A stretch of DNA of 64,000 nt from contig CM022677.1 of NCBI GenBank assembly GCA_012295275.1, positions 5,333,597 to 5,397,596 on the forward strand, given 5' to 3'. The notes under the pieces were generated by a model, which did no database searches, had not been told where the DNA came from, and saw nothing but the letters and a program-made list of their open reading frames with translations. The position numbers and the translations under genes are program-made. Position 1 is the first letter of the stretch, and every line of letters starts with the position of its first letter. This document shows positions 38,571 through 51,028 of this stretch, one piece after another. Source of the stretch: Chrysomallon squamiferum (Eukaryota; Mollusca; Gastropoda; Neomphalida; Peltospiridae).

Positions 38571-38978
38571 GATAATAATAAAAAAATACAGTATATCTTT
38601 AGAAAATAAGATATAATTTATATTGTTTTTAAATTAATAATTCAATAAATAAATAAATAAAAATATCTACATTGTTTATATAAACATTGTTTAACCAATG
38701 AGATGCTGAGGTTCCGGGCACCTGCCATCGTATTCAAATGTTATAAAACTTTGAATTAGGTCAATAAAATCGATTCTTTCCAGTAAATATTTTAAAAATC
38801 GCTCATTACTGATCCTGCAGAGCTGTTATTCAGTAAAATCATTTTGTGGAACAATATTTGAATCGGGTCCGATTTTTATTTTATTTAATTTTATTTCTTT
38901 CTTTATTTATTTTTATTTTTTATTTGTTTCACTTTTATTTCTTTATTTATTTTTTGTCACTTTTAGCTCGGGATTTTG

Positions 38979-38986
38979 TGACGTCA
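38979..38986 (+). promoter_or_regulatory. CRE palindrome TGACGTCA
   Basis: Perfect CREB/ATF site. About 130 bases downstream lies a strong donor (AATAAG|GTAAGT, 39113), as expected for a short non-coding first exon. It may drive the exons at 39749-40197. Confidence 0.4.
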
Positions 38987-39748
38987 GTTATACGCTGTGA
39001 ATACAATGTTCTCATTCCTACACAAAATAGCTGGAAGTTTCGTAAACAAACTTTTGTAAAGGGAGCTCGCATTCTTAAAATTTTTTAAAACTGAAAGTCG
39101 TAATTTAATAAGGTAAGTTTCGTCACCATGCAAGTAATATGGGTTCCTTGTTGCCCTATTCTTGTAGTTATTTTCACAATAATTTTGGAGAATCCAACGC
39201 AGAAAGAGCGTCCAAATATTTTGAGCTACAGTATATATCTCTGTATTGTCTAATGTCATCTATCTGCCTACAGTAGATGTTAATAACAAGTGTAAAACAT
39301 AACAACAAAATCATTAAAATATATCATCAGAAATAATATCGAAAACAAATTCACAATTCGAAATCCATAAAGTTAAATCATTTCAAATAAACTTACTAAA
39401 AGTTATTTCACCAGTATTAACTGCACTTACTTTCCGAACGATTTTTAATGTGTTACTGATATTTTATACATCCAGTAATATTTAATAATTTTAACTATCA
39501 TCTTTTAATTTAGTTGTGCGACTCGGCGAGAGAGTTATTTAGCTTTCACTGTGATACTGTTACTAATTAAGTTAGCATCAGTTTTTCTTTTAAACACTTG
39601 ACATTCTAGTTTGTACTCATTAAAAGAAAAACCATTATAAGAAATATTAAATTATTATCCTTTCAGAATGGTCCTCTTGGATAGGAATATCTGATAGCCC
39701 ATGACATATGTTTCTTGCACAGATCTGAATTGTCAGGGTGTGTTCTAG

Positions 39749-40197
39749 GAGGTGTCCACACAACCACAGAAGCCTGTACTGGAGGATCAAGTAACAGAGG
39801 TGATTATTTTAATTTATATAGCAGGAAGAAAATTAGAATGATCAAGAATTACTTTCTCTGTCTGCTTTCACCAAAATTATAAATCTAGTCGTATGAATAA
39901 AGTGCTTCTTAAATAGAAAAGCTTATTTTTATAATTAGGTGAATTGATGTACTTCACCAGACCAGTTGATTTAATATTTTGTTAAGTTCCTGTAAAGTGT
40001 ATTTTTACAATGTAAATATACTGTCCTAGTTATCAGTATTTTTATTTAATTCCTTTACACATCTTTCCTTTCTTAACTTTTGTTGCTTTTTGTTTCAGCC
40101 TGAAGAACATCTCACGAGACTGATGAACATGCTGATGTTGACCTATTTACAACTACTTGAATATGTAAAATGTTTGTCTTTTGGTCATTCTTTTTAA
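39749..40197 (+). CDS. Candidate last two exons of a small unidentified gene
   Basis: Exon 39749-39799 follows TTCTAG and ends GAG|GTGATT; it reads EVSTQPQKPVLEDQVTE. Exon 40099-40197 follows TTTCAG and reads PEEHLTRLMNMLMLTYLQLL then EYVKCLSFGHSF and a TAA. Both junctions are phase 0. An AATAAA lies 26 bases past the stop. A possible first exon with a donor at 39113 and a CRE lies upstream. No family is recognised and the exons are short, so chance is a real possibility. Confidence 0.3.
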
Positions 40198-40223
40198 TTT
40201 TAGTTTTAGTATGAAATTAGTGA

Positions 40224-40229
40224 AATAAA
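40224..40229 (+). terminator. AATAAA polyadenylation signal
   Basis: Canonical hexamer 26 bases after the TAA at 40195, consistent with the end of the candidate gene at 39749-40197. In AT-rich DNA it may be fortuitous. Confidence 0.35.
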
Positions 40230-42139
40230 ACTGGGATACATACATACTGAAGTCATATTTGGATATTATTCTTACTTTAAAATGGTTGCTGTTCCAGTGT
40301 TTCTTTAATGTGGTAATATAGCATGTACTTGGGAGAGAAAAATACTGATTCTCTTATTCTTACCAAATGTACAGATTTAATTAATATTTGAGAAACAAAA
40401 TGAAAGTTGACAAAAACTAACATTTATTTTATTTTATAAGATGATTACAATATTTAGAATAAATTTACTATTAATGGAAAGGCATACGCCCTTTGTGACA
40501 AAATAATAAATTACCTTTCTCAAGAAAGAAGAAAATGAGAAATATTTCTTTAATGAATTTCTGCTTACCGCTTAGTCTACCTTAGCTAATATAGATCTTG
40601 AATAAACTAGCCATTTTTGATACTTACAAATTTTTACCTATGTAAACCTAATAAAAACCAGAATATTTCCATACTGAAAACTGGATTTTCTTTCTTTCTT
40701 TTCTTTTTGTTTCATTTAAATTTTTATTATTTAATAACAATTAAATTATCTCATTTTTAAAACTAATTCGAATCATTAGCCTTTCTTAACATAAATATTT
40801 AATAATATAAAAGTAAAATTTACTTTGACTTTCACTTTTCTCTCTTCAAGATATCCTCTAAAAACAAAATGTTATTTCTCAGTATCTAAATTATTCGAGT
40901 AGAATAAACGCTAAGTACAACTCTACAGTTACTGCTGATAAAAAGGGTACAATTCACAGTTTTAAATGTGACGTTTTATTTTTTCTTGTATAATGTCTAA
41001 TATAGTCAATACAAAAATGATATTAATCCATAAGCGTGCGCTATAATTCTGATTATCTATCAAACAAAATATTGATCTAGCTCATTCTGCACTAGTAAAT
41101 GTAAATAATGTGGTCAAATTATAAAATGCCATATGTTTAATCTATCCTCTTCTCACCTACAATCCTAGTTTGTTAATTAAAAAAATAATAATCCAGAAGC
41201 CTATTTAATATTTTCAATATAAACTTCTGACCTACATAGTAAGTTATAACAAAAGATGTTATTATACGATGTAAATGTTTATTTATTCATTTATTTGTTT
41301 ATTTACTACTACTACTACTACTACTGTTATTATTATTATTATTCACTGTGCTTCTCAAATAATTGTCTCGCTCATTCTCTCCTTTTTATTTTCTATAAAC
41401 AAATATATATATATATATAAAAAAAAATACTACATCATGTTGTTTCTCAGTAAAGTGGATTGAAATGGGATATCTCCCGTGTACTTGTCTGTGTGAAGCT
41501 ATAGCTACGTCACATAATATACTGACATCCAGACCAGTAGTGATGATATTAACTTTTAAAGTCTTATGGATATTGAGAAGTAAAGAAATCGATTCTTATT
41601 ATTAAAAATAAAGTAAAACACAAACTAATTATCTTAGTTATAAATAAATAAATAAATAAATAAATAAAGATCCTTCAGTATTTTCAGAATACACAGAATC
41701 TCTGCCAGTGAGATAAAATATCATCGCTGCTTTATTATCAATATTTTCTGCAGTGTTTATAACAAAATTACTAAAGTTATAATTACAGCTATACCTCACT
41801 TATCTGTTCAGTCTGAGAGGTAGATAGGTAGATAGACAGACAGATATATAGACAGTCAGACAGACAGTCAGACAGACAGACATATAGATAAATACATGGA
41901 TAGACAGACCGACAGAGAGATTAAAATGACCAATAAAAGAAAATATGGTAAAAGCGAGGTTAATATGATATTATATTATAACGCATATACAAACATTTTC
42001 TTACAAGTTCATTTGCCTATGAAATGTAAAATGTCTATCTATCTCTATATCCATCCCTAGCTATCTTCAGTGTATCTATCTATCTATTATTTAACTACAT
42101 ACATATCAACTTATGTATAACTGTCATCTAAGGCAAACA
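40230..42139. other. AT-rich spacer region
   Basis: No gene seen. ACT/ATT runs at about 41306-41343, AAAT runs at about 41640-41668 and GACA/GATA words at about 41820-41910. Confidence 0.6.
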
Positions 42140-44654
42140 CGTGTAACCAGATTCTTTCTTTTCTATGTGTGTGTGTGTATAATCTATCTATCTATTGATA
42201 ATTGTTTCTTTTGTTGTCAGTAATATCTGAAATAACGAAATTAACGATAAAAATAACAACAATAATACTAATTAAAATGATAAATAAAATAATAATTAAG
42301 AAAGAATACTGAAACAAGAGAAAAAGAAAAGAGTAAGAAATAAAATAAAATTATTTCAGGCATATATTTATTATAAAGAAACAGTTATCTTAAATAGAAA
42401 TAAAAAATAATATATAGCTTTAAATAAAATCATTTTAGCGAATTCAGTAAATTGAATGAATGATCTATATTCAGCAGACTTATGATGTCTCTATAAATCT
42501 TTCGTCGCTTCATTTATTGAAAAGAATATGTATTTCTATGTCATTTCTTTTTGTTATTTTGTTCTTTTTTAATATTTTACTTGACTCTCAGTCTTTTTTG
42601 TATATTTTCCAACGTGTTAAATAGAGTTATTTCCCGTAGACCACACACTTTAATTGTGTATAATGTTTTGTAACAGACAGCACCAGCTTAGTAACATTCC
42701 TTACGTTTTCTTTGTCTTTTGAATAACCAGTTTCCTTTAGTTTTGGTTTATTTAATGTGTTATTATTATTTATTGAATTATTGTAAAATGCTTATTTTAT
42801 TTAATGTTTTTATTCAAGTTAATTTATTTCTTTTCGATTTGTCTCTTTAAAAACATCGAATTTATTTACAAAGTATTTGTATATCAAATTTTTGGTATAT
42901 TTACGTATATACAATACACCATATTTAGGAGAATATTTGAAAGCTATTTAATAATACTTCACCGATTTATTGGGTACAAACTACACCTGAATCTTCTTTA
43001 ATGTTGGGGAACATTACCAACTGGAGAAGTTAATACAGTAATCTTATAACAAATTATAATTTCAATTTATTATAATCCAGTTTGAAACGTTTGATAAGTA
43101 TGATTAAGTTGAAAAAATAAGAAAGGTGCAAGAGATCATGGTTTGGTTATATATTACCTTTATCTAATTTACAAATCATAAAAAGTTAAGAAAATAGACG
43201 TACAATAGTTGAAATTGGAAGTTACAAACCCGACCAGATGGTTTCCGAGGGATCACGGAAACTTCCGATCGAAATCCAAGATGGCAGCGTCGAACGCCGA
43301 TCAGTGTTTACAAACTTTTAAACATCCATCAAGTCTATATGGATTATTAAAAGTAATTTGAGGAAATACATCGTATAACTAATGCCGTTTATACGTATAT
43401 GCCTATTATTAAGCAGTAATTGCTGCAAAGGTCGAAACCAATTTTTTATTTAATAATTATTTTCTTGGGGTGGAAAGACTTTGACGTCATACTATCTCGT
43501 ATCCATTTCGTACTAGATTTTTATTTTCCAGATACTATTTCGATGTCACCAGGCAGAAATAAATAAATAAGTAAATCAATAATAATAATAACGGTGGTGG
43601 ATGAATATTCTCATTAGGCACATAATGTGAACACTTACTCTGCTAAAACTCCATAGCGGACAGTGCTGAGTACGTACTTGTAAAACAATACTTGAAACCA
43701 TTATAATTATTTATTTTAATATTATTTTCATTTTCAATACATTACAGGTGGTATTTACGTGAAAAAAAAGGAAACTGATCGCATATTATACAGAAAGAAA
43801 GAGGGAGATATTGATAGACTGGTAGACAAATCAGTAGAAGTTAAATGAATTGATAGATGTAGATGAATTTAGGTAGACAGGTGAACATGACAATGTCGAG
43901 TTATCTATTCTGTGTTTTCTTCTTTCTGTCATGTCTGTTTGTAGGCCAGGCTGAGAGTGTAGACATACAGATGTATCCATAAATAATACAGGCATGCAGG
44001 CATAGTTAGTTATGTATGTAGGTAGTTTGACAGGGAATTAGATATATGGTTGATTGATCTGTTGTAATGTGGATAATAAACAAATAGGTATGCAGGACAG
44101 TAGTTCAGTAGGTTGATATGTAGATATATGTAGATAGTTATGTAGCAGAGAGACAGATAGGCAAGTATGGATGGTAATGTGGAAGACTGAATGTATATGC
44201 AGGTGTAGGTATGCATAAGTTGGATCAGAGAATAGTATATACATGTGTATGGGAAGGAAAATATGCTTGTGTTTTTTGAAGAGTGTGAATATACTGAGTA
44301 TATATGTGTGCAAACATACAGAAAAATAGGGAGATCTGTAGGTGGATACATAGGAGATGTAGACAAGGAGATGTTTAAATGACTGATATATCTTATTAAT
44401 GGTTATTGATTTAAATGGATGGACAAGATAAAAGTAAATTAGACAGATTATATAACTGTTAGGTAGATTGATTATGCGTGCGTTTGTGAGTGTGTGCCCA
44501 TTATAAGGATGGCTAAATATGGGAATTGTAAATGGACAGTATCACAGAAAGATAGATATAGAAAGTAGTTATAATTATTTAGGGAGATAGTCAGGAAGAT
44601 GAATAGGTGATTCATGGATGGTTATTGATGGAATGTAATGTAGATGGAAATATA

Positions 44655-45514
44655 TATATATATATATATATATATATGGAGGATAGACAGAGAGATATAT
44701 AGATAGCTAAACAGATAGGCAGGCCAGTAGGTTCAATAGATAGACAGAAAGATAGATAGAAGGATAAGTGTCAAGCAAGATAGGTAATATATTAGTAAAG
44801 TGGATGGCAGTAGATTTGAGGATGTATATGTGCAAGAAAATGTTTATGTTAGAAATAGACTTAAGAGAGAGGATATATTTGATAGATAAACACACACAGA
44901 CACACACACAGACACACACACAGACAAACAGAGGAGAGGATCTGTGTTTGGATTGAGTTAGTGATGAACTGATAGATTATAAGTAGCTATACAAGATAAA
45001 TACTGATATATTATACAGACAGATATAGAAAAATAAATACAGGTAGGTCATTCAGATAAATATACAGAGGTAAATACAGATAGATTATAGGTAGATATCC
45101 AGAGATAAATACAGATAGATTGTACAGACAGATATAGAGAAATAAATACAGGTAGGTAGGTCATTTAGATAAATATACAGAGGTAAATACAGATAGATTA
45201 TAGGTAGATATCCAGAGATAAATACAGATAGATTATAGAGACAGATATAAAGCAAGACAGCGATCTTTGAAGTAATATATAGTTAGATATTCAGGGAGCT
45301 GGACATATGTTTGACAGATTGTTATTAAGAAATAGGCATGTAAGCTAGAGAGATAATATAATAGGTATGTATGTTACTAGTTTGGTAGATTGATATTTAG
45401 ACAGACAGATAGATATATAGATAGATATGTGTGTTAAGGAATGGGTTTGTGTGTGTGTGTGTATAATATACAAACACACATGCATGCATATATATATATA
45501 TATATATATAATCT

Positions 45515-45555
<41 letters not shown>
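44655..45555. repeat. GATA/GACA-rich and (GT)n simple repeats in arm B
   Basis: (TA)n at about 44652-44676. Tandem units with ACAGAGGTAAATACAGATAG near 45000-45245, in two or three copies. (TA)n at about 45489-45509 and (GT)n at about 45519-45555. Non-coding. Confidence 0.7.
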
Positions 45556-45556
<1 letters not shown>

Positions 45557-46084
45557 TAGTTGATTGTATAATGTGTATAAAAGGGTGGACAGATGGTAGA
45601 TGATAACAGACAGGTAAATTGATAGACAGAAGAAAGCTAGATAGATTACTAGAAAGATAGATAGATGAAAGGAGGCTTGAGTTTATACCTACACAACTGT
45701 AGGAAAGACTGAGTCTGTTGCTTATGTATATGGGATAAATACATAGATAAATAAATATATTTATAGATGATAAATAGATAGAAAGAGTGTATTTAAACAA
45801 TTAAATAGGATGTAAATAGGGAGTTTGTATATGTACGTTTGTGTGTGTGTGTTTGTATGTGTGCACGAAAGACTGTGCTATGTTTAACTAAGAAAGTGAG
45901 ATAGATTGATATAGAGATAGTTTGAGATATTGATCACTTGAGAGATATATTGATAGGTTAGGTATACAATAATTAGGTACATATATAGACAGATATACAC
46001 AGATAACATAGATACATTGATGTGTATCTGTATGTTTTACAGAGAACGGGTATATAAATGTGTATAAAAAAAAAGTGTACGTGC

Positions 46085-46146
46085 TTAAGAATAAGTTATG
46101 ACACATAAATATTTCCCTCTGGCTTTCTTACTCTCTCTGTCACTCT

Positions 46147-46195
<49 letters not shown>

Positions 46196-46201
46196 TAGAG
46201 A

Positions 46202-46297
<96 letters not shown>

Positions 46298-47010
46298 AAG
46301 CGGTGAGCAGGTGCGACCAACAAACAGACAGATAGATAGACAAATAGCCAGAGAAATTGATGATGAAATGAAACAAATATATAGACAGACAGATAGATAG
46401 ATAGACACATGCAGGTAGGTAAGGATGGATGGAGTGTTAGATGGGGGGATGGATGAAAGTTTTGGTGCAAAGAAGAATTGGGAAACTAATAAATGGATAA
46501 AAGGATGGAATGGTGGACAGAAAGGTTTTCAATTATACAAGCAATTACTTTTCAGACATTATCAATTGTTAACAAATAAGGTCCTCATTGTAGGCTCATG
46601 GATTGAGTGATATATCAATGGCATTTGGCGTAATATATAAACTGTGGAATATAAATGAGGAATATATGGAGTTAGGAGGGAGGCATGACTGGAGGTACCA
46701 ATAAATTGTTAATGTGAGACTAGAGATTTCTGGTATTGTTTATGAAGAGAACATTAATCTGGAAATCTACACTGAAAACATAGTCATTCATCTATTGATA
46801 AGAAGTAAATATGATAAGATTAAAAGATGTCTGTAACAGTTTGTGTTAAAGAGCACATTAATTACAGAACCTGTCATACTTAATTATCAATTAATATCTG
46901 GTAAAATGAAATAATCCATCTAATTAGAGTAATCTGGGGAGTGACACAGAGAGTAAGAAAGCCAGAGTGAAATATTTATATGTCATAACTTATTCTTAAG
47001 TACATACACT
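46085..47010. repeat. Segment bounded by about 68-bp inverted repeats
   Basis: 46085-46150 (CTTAAGAATAAGTTATGACA...CTCTGGCTTTCTTACTCTCT) and the reverse complement of 46937-47008 match over about 68 bases with few differences. Between them are a (TA)n-(AG)n array (46150-46290) and GATA-rich DNA without a transposase. It could be a non-autonomous TIR element or the scar of a local inversion. Arm A has only one copy of this end (30765 onwards). Confidence 0.65.
46150..46290. repeat. (TA)n followed by (AG)n
   Basis: About 22 TA units and about 45 AG units with two GATAGAGA interruptions. Ser/Leu and Arg/Glu open frames here are artefacts. Confidence 0.95.
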
Positions 47011-47254
47011 TCTGTCTGTACTCTGTTGGTCTGTCTGTCTGTCTGTATATAGAAAGGGCTTTCAAAGCAATAGCACTGTATTCAAAATTAGAAAAAATAG
47101 CAATACCCTATGTAGGTAAATCTATTTATCATAATCTAACAATCTGTCTATCTCTCTAACCAATTAAATGTTATTATATTAATGTACTAATTAGCCATTC
47201 CCTTTGGAAATGTTGCCACCCCTACACCACGGTGAGGTTCAGTACACGTAGGGG

Positions 47255-47560
47255 ATGTTAGTAATGGTTAGTATTTGTTAAATGTTAGTATTTGGTTAAT
47301 GGTTAGTATTTTGTTAATAGTTACTATTTGTTAAATGTTAGTATTTGCTTAATGGTTAGTATTTGTTAAAAATTAGTATTTGGTTAATGGTTAGTATTTT
47401 GTTAATGGTTAGTATTTGTTAAATGTTAGTATTTGTTAAATGTTAGTATTTGGTTAATGGTTAGTATTTGTTAAACATTAGTATTTGGTTAATGGTTACT
47501 ATTTTGTTAATGGTTAGTATTTGTTAAATTTTAGTATTTGGTTAATGGTTAGAATTTGTT
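47255..47560. repeat. Minisatellite of GTTAGTATTTG words
   Basis: About 17 copies of a 17-19 bp unit, GTTAGTATTTGTTAAAT or GTTAGTATTTGGTTAATG, in an alternating pattern. Stray copies follow at 47680 and 47840. It lies between the RING gene 3' side and the inverted-repeat segment. Confidence 0.88.
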
Positions 47561-48194
47561 TTAATTATAAAATAATATGTGCGTATGTGAATGTGTGTGT
47601 GTGTTGATGTGTGTGTGTGTTTGTGTTTATACACGTATTCAGATAAGTATGTGGTAATTATTAGTAATTGTAACTAGTTGGTTAAGGTTAGTATTTGTTA
47701 AATGTTAATATGTTTGTGTGTGTGAGTGTATATATGTTTGTATATATGTTAGTGTAGTTCTGTGTGTGTTCTGTCTGTATGGATATTCGTATGTGTCTGT
47801 ATGGATGTATGTGCGTGTCTCTATATAAAGTTTACTACCTGGTTAATGGTTAGTATTCATGTTAATTGTTAGTATTTTGGTTGTATGTTAGTACTTATTA
47901 ATTAAAAAACAATACAAACCTGAGCCCACCTCTCAAGGGTTATAGAGCTGCATGGAGCATAACCAGCTTCATGTCAACATCATCAACACACTCTCCTATA
48001 GCACTGATATGCTGGGGCAAAAGGGACAGAAAGTTATTATCACTGCAGATATTACCAACTTCAAATAAATATTTTACAAATAAATGTCTGTATCTATTAC
48101 TGTTACTATCATCATCATAAAATAAAAAATTGCAGAAGGATGCCAGCTGAAGTTAAAGCAATACACGTAGAGTAACGTTGTAAGGTTTCTAATA

Positions 48195-49088
48195 TTACAC
48201 AAATCCTAGTAAACGACCTATCAGAAGACAAAATTCGATTAGAACAAATAAGATTTTCCACAACAGAGAAGTAAATGTACGACTAAAATACGTAAATATA
48301 CGACCGATATACGCAAATATACGTCTGATGAGTCCAGCTGCAGAATGTCGTCTGACTCTTCTGACTCTGAGAGGTGGCAATGTGTACATCTCGCAGTTTC
48401 CATCTCTTAAGTTGTACACGATGGCGGTGAATCTTGCAGAGCAAACTGGACAATTTCTTCTGCTTCTAGACCACCTCTCCAAACAGCTGAAACAAAATTC
48501 ATGTAAACACGAGTCTGCATGACACTTATCTAAAAATTCTTCTGAACACAAAGAACAAGTAGGTGACTTATCTGATTCAGGCTGTTGTGTTGATTCAGCA
48601 GTGCTGGGTGATGGTGATGTTGACATCCTTGGTCTTTCTCCACATGCTGCTTTTACAGGGTCACGTTCGAAAATCTTTCGCCCTTTTGGAGTCTTCTCTG
48701 GACACCCATAATCCTGTGCTTTCCGTTTCCGTGATGTTGATGTCCCTGGTCCTCTACGTGATGTTTCTCCAGGGTCACGTTCGGAAATCTTTCGCCCTTT
48801 TGGAAGCTTCTTCGGGCACCCATTATCCTGTGCTTTCCGTTTCCGTGATGTTGATGTCCCTGGTCCTCTACGTGATGTTTCTCCAGGGTCACGTTCGGAA
48901 ATCTTTCGCCCTTTTGGAAGCTTCTTCGGGCACCCATCATCCTGTGCTTTCCGTTTCCTAGATGTTGTTGTCCCTGGTCCTCTACGTGATGTTTCTCCAC
49001 GTTCGGAAATCTTTCGCCCTTTTGGAGGCTTTTCAGGGCACTCATCATCCTGTGCTTTCCTTTTCTTGGACGCTCTTACTTTTCCCAT
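48195..49088 (-). CDS. RING-finger (Topors-like) protein with four 38-residue basic repeats
   Basis: 297 residues. The start chosen is ATG at 49088 (MGKVRAS), because a splice acceptor (TTGCAG, exon start 49101) lies just before it and the arm A copy starts at the same place. The frame is open 19 codons further up, but into the putative intron. Residues 7-157 are four tandem repeats (SRKRKAQDDGCPKKLPKGRK, ISERDPGETSRRGPGTST), very basic and likely nuclear-localising. Residues 178-216 form a perfect C3HC4 RING, Cx2Cx12CxHx2Cx2Cx10Cx2C (CSLCSEEF...CLHEFCFSCLERWS...NCPVC). The context around the RING resembles Topors, a ubiquitin/SUMO E3. An Arg-rich linker follows, then a hydrophobic stretch at residues 274-297 (LLWKILFVLIEFCLLIGRLL) that could insert in a membrane. 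E3 ligase activity is inferred from the fold only. Basic-repeat N-terminus plus hydrophobic tail is an unusual combination. Confidence 0.85.
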   Translation of the reverse strand: MGKVRASKKRKAQDDECPEKPPKGRKISERGETSRRGPGTTTSRKRKAQDDGCPKKLPKGRKISERDPGETSRRGPGTSTSRKRKAQDNGCPKKLPKGRKISERDPGETSRRGPGTSTSRKRKAQDYGCPEKTPKGRKIFERDPVKAACGERPRMSTSPSPSTAESTQQPESDKSPTCSLCSEEFLDKCHADSCLHEFCFSCLERWSRSRRNCPVCSARFTAIVYNLRDGNCEMYTLPPLRVRRVRRHSAAGLIRRIFAYIGRIFTYFSRTFTSLLWKILFVLIEFCLLIGRLLGFV

Positions 49089-50383
49089 TTCGTATTGACA
49101 ACTGCAATAACATTGTAGGAGAAAACAAAATTTTATATAATCCAAAAATATCTATTAATTTTATTTCTGTTGTTAGAATTATTTCTATTTTTATTTCATT
49201 TTTTAATGGCAGTACATTTTTTTTTCACTTATACGTTTTATCTGTTTGTTTTACTAACGTTAATCTTTGCACAAGGATTTTACAACCAGGGCTAATAGCT
49301 TTGCATGAATTTATTACATAATGTCAGTTTCGCGTCTAAAATGATAGGTGTACAGGGTTTAAATTGTATGTGGATGGTGATTTTAAAAATACATTCAAAA
49401 TAAATTAAAATCTATTGTCAAACACACACACACACATGCACACACACATATTTAAGGTTTATATGTGATGTGATTTCATAACATGAAATTTATTATTTTA
49501 TTTATTTATTTTTATTTTATTTTCTTTATTTTTTTGCTGTTTTATTGTGTCATAGCTTTTAAAACTTATATTTTTATTTCAGTTATTGTTATTATCAGTG
49601 TTACTTTTTCTTTATCTATATTATTGTTCTTGTTGCTTTTTGTCGTTGGAGGAGTTGTTAGGTACTGAAAAGTGATTTTCAGTTTAGGAAATACAAGGTT
49701 GACTAAAGTTATAGCTTTTTATCCTGACTTCAGAAACAAAATATTTAAAATTGTCAGTCAAATTGTTCCAAAGTTTTTGTTTTTTTAATATTGCCATTTT
49801 GAAGAAATCTTTTTATAGGCTTGTTTCATAATATGTCATACTGTGTGTTCCAAACTCTGCTAAGAATATTTACATTTAAAGTTGGCAAAATCATTCATTT
49901 GATATATATATATATATATATATCTTTCAAAATTCATAATTTCATAAATATAATTATGGTTTTTTTGTTGTTGTTGTTGATGATTTTTTGTTTTTTTTAA
50001 ATTAATAACCGATTCACACTTTCAGAAACATAATCAAAGATACTTCTGATATTTGTGATTATTTTTGTAACATTCGTGAAATAAACATAACGATAAAGAT
50101 ACAAGCATCAGTAGAAATAAGTTTAAATAGTTGGTCAGACCAAAAAATAGAGCGCTTTGGAATACCTACAGAGAGACAGGCTGACAGGGAGATATTATTT
50201 AGATCGATATATAGACAGATTTGCAATTGATAACCGTGTGTATGTTTGTAAGGGAATATTGGTACGTTGGTATTTAGAGTGGATAGACAGATAAATATAA
50301 AATAAAAATAATCAGACAGGTAGGCAGGCAGATGTGACTGATCCGACAAATCTGATAAGCAGTGCTTATAGTCATGTTGAGAG

Positions 50384-50386
<3 letters not shown>

Positions 50387-50432
<46 letters not shown>
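50387..50432. repeat. (CA)n microsatellite
   Basis: About 23 perfect CA units, inside the arm B-specific part of the putative RING-gene intron. Confidence 0.95.
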
Positions 50433-50435
<3 letters not shown>

Positions 50436-50722
50436 TATTAGATTAAGAGATCATACAATCAGATACATAGAGAAATGCAAAAATCTATTTTAATAATCAG
50501 CTTATTTTGTAATTTGTCTTTTTTCCTCTTTTTCCTTTATTTTATTGTTTGTTTGTCAGTTTATTTTGTTTCATTTAAACACATATTTATTTTTTAAATA
50601 ATATTATTATTATAGTTTTTCATTTTTTTTTTTTTTTTCATGATGGAATTTCCTAATTGCGGTTTAAAATAATGTCTTCAGAATTATTTGATTTCTTCTG
50701 CATCAGTAAAGAAAATCTTTAC

Positions 50723-50830
50723 CAAAATGGTCTCGCCCAGTAAATATGTTTGTATTGTCCGGCAGTACTCGGCAAATTTCGCGAGTCTCCGTTATTTAGC
50801 GTACTTTTCAGTTAGTTTGTATATAAACTT
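50723..50830 (-). promoter_or_regulatory. Putative promoter/non-coding first exon of the RING gene, arm B
   Basis: Minus strand: ACGGAGACTCGCGAAATTTG through GGGCGAGACCATTTTG, then a donor GTAAAG (50722). Conserved with arm A at 29850-29939, while flanking DNA is less so. Splicing to 49101 would remove an intron of about 1.6 kb. An NRF1-like CTGCGCATGTGCA lies upstream near 51360. There is no direct evidence of transcription. Confidence 0.4.
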
Positions 50831-50898
50831 CCGGAAATAAACTCACCACAGCTATTGACATATAACAGATGCTCAGATTAAAATAATGCTATCACTAC

Positions 50899-50944
50899 TA
50901 CTACTGCTTCTGCTGCGACTACTACTACTACTACTACTACTACT

Positions 50945-51007
<63 letters not shown>

Positions 51008-51028
51008 AAGAAGAAGAAGAAGAAGAAT
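50899..51028. repeat. Compound ACT/AAT/AAG trinucleotide array
   Basis: ACT, then AAT, then AAG units in direct succession. Arm A carries only an ATT array at the matching place (29744-29790). Confidence 0.9.

Noticed and set aside
46096-46470. Ser/Leu and Arg/Glu repeat proteins
   Set aside because: They are produced by an (AG)n microsatellite.
48563-48961. Plus-strand hydrophobic repeat frame opposite the RING gene
   Set aside because: It is the antisense shadow of the basic repeats.
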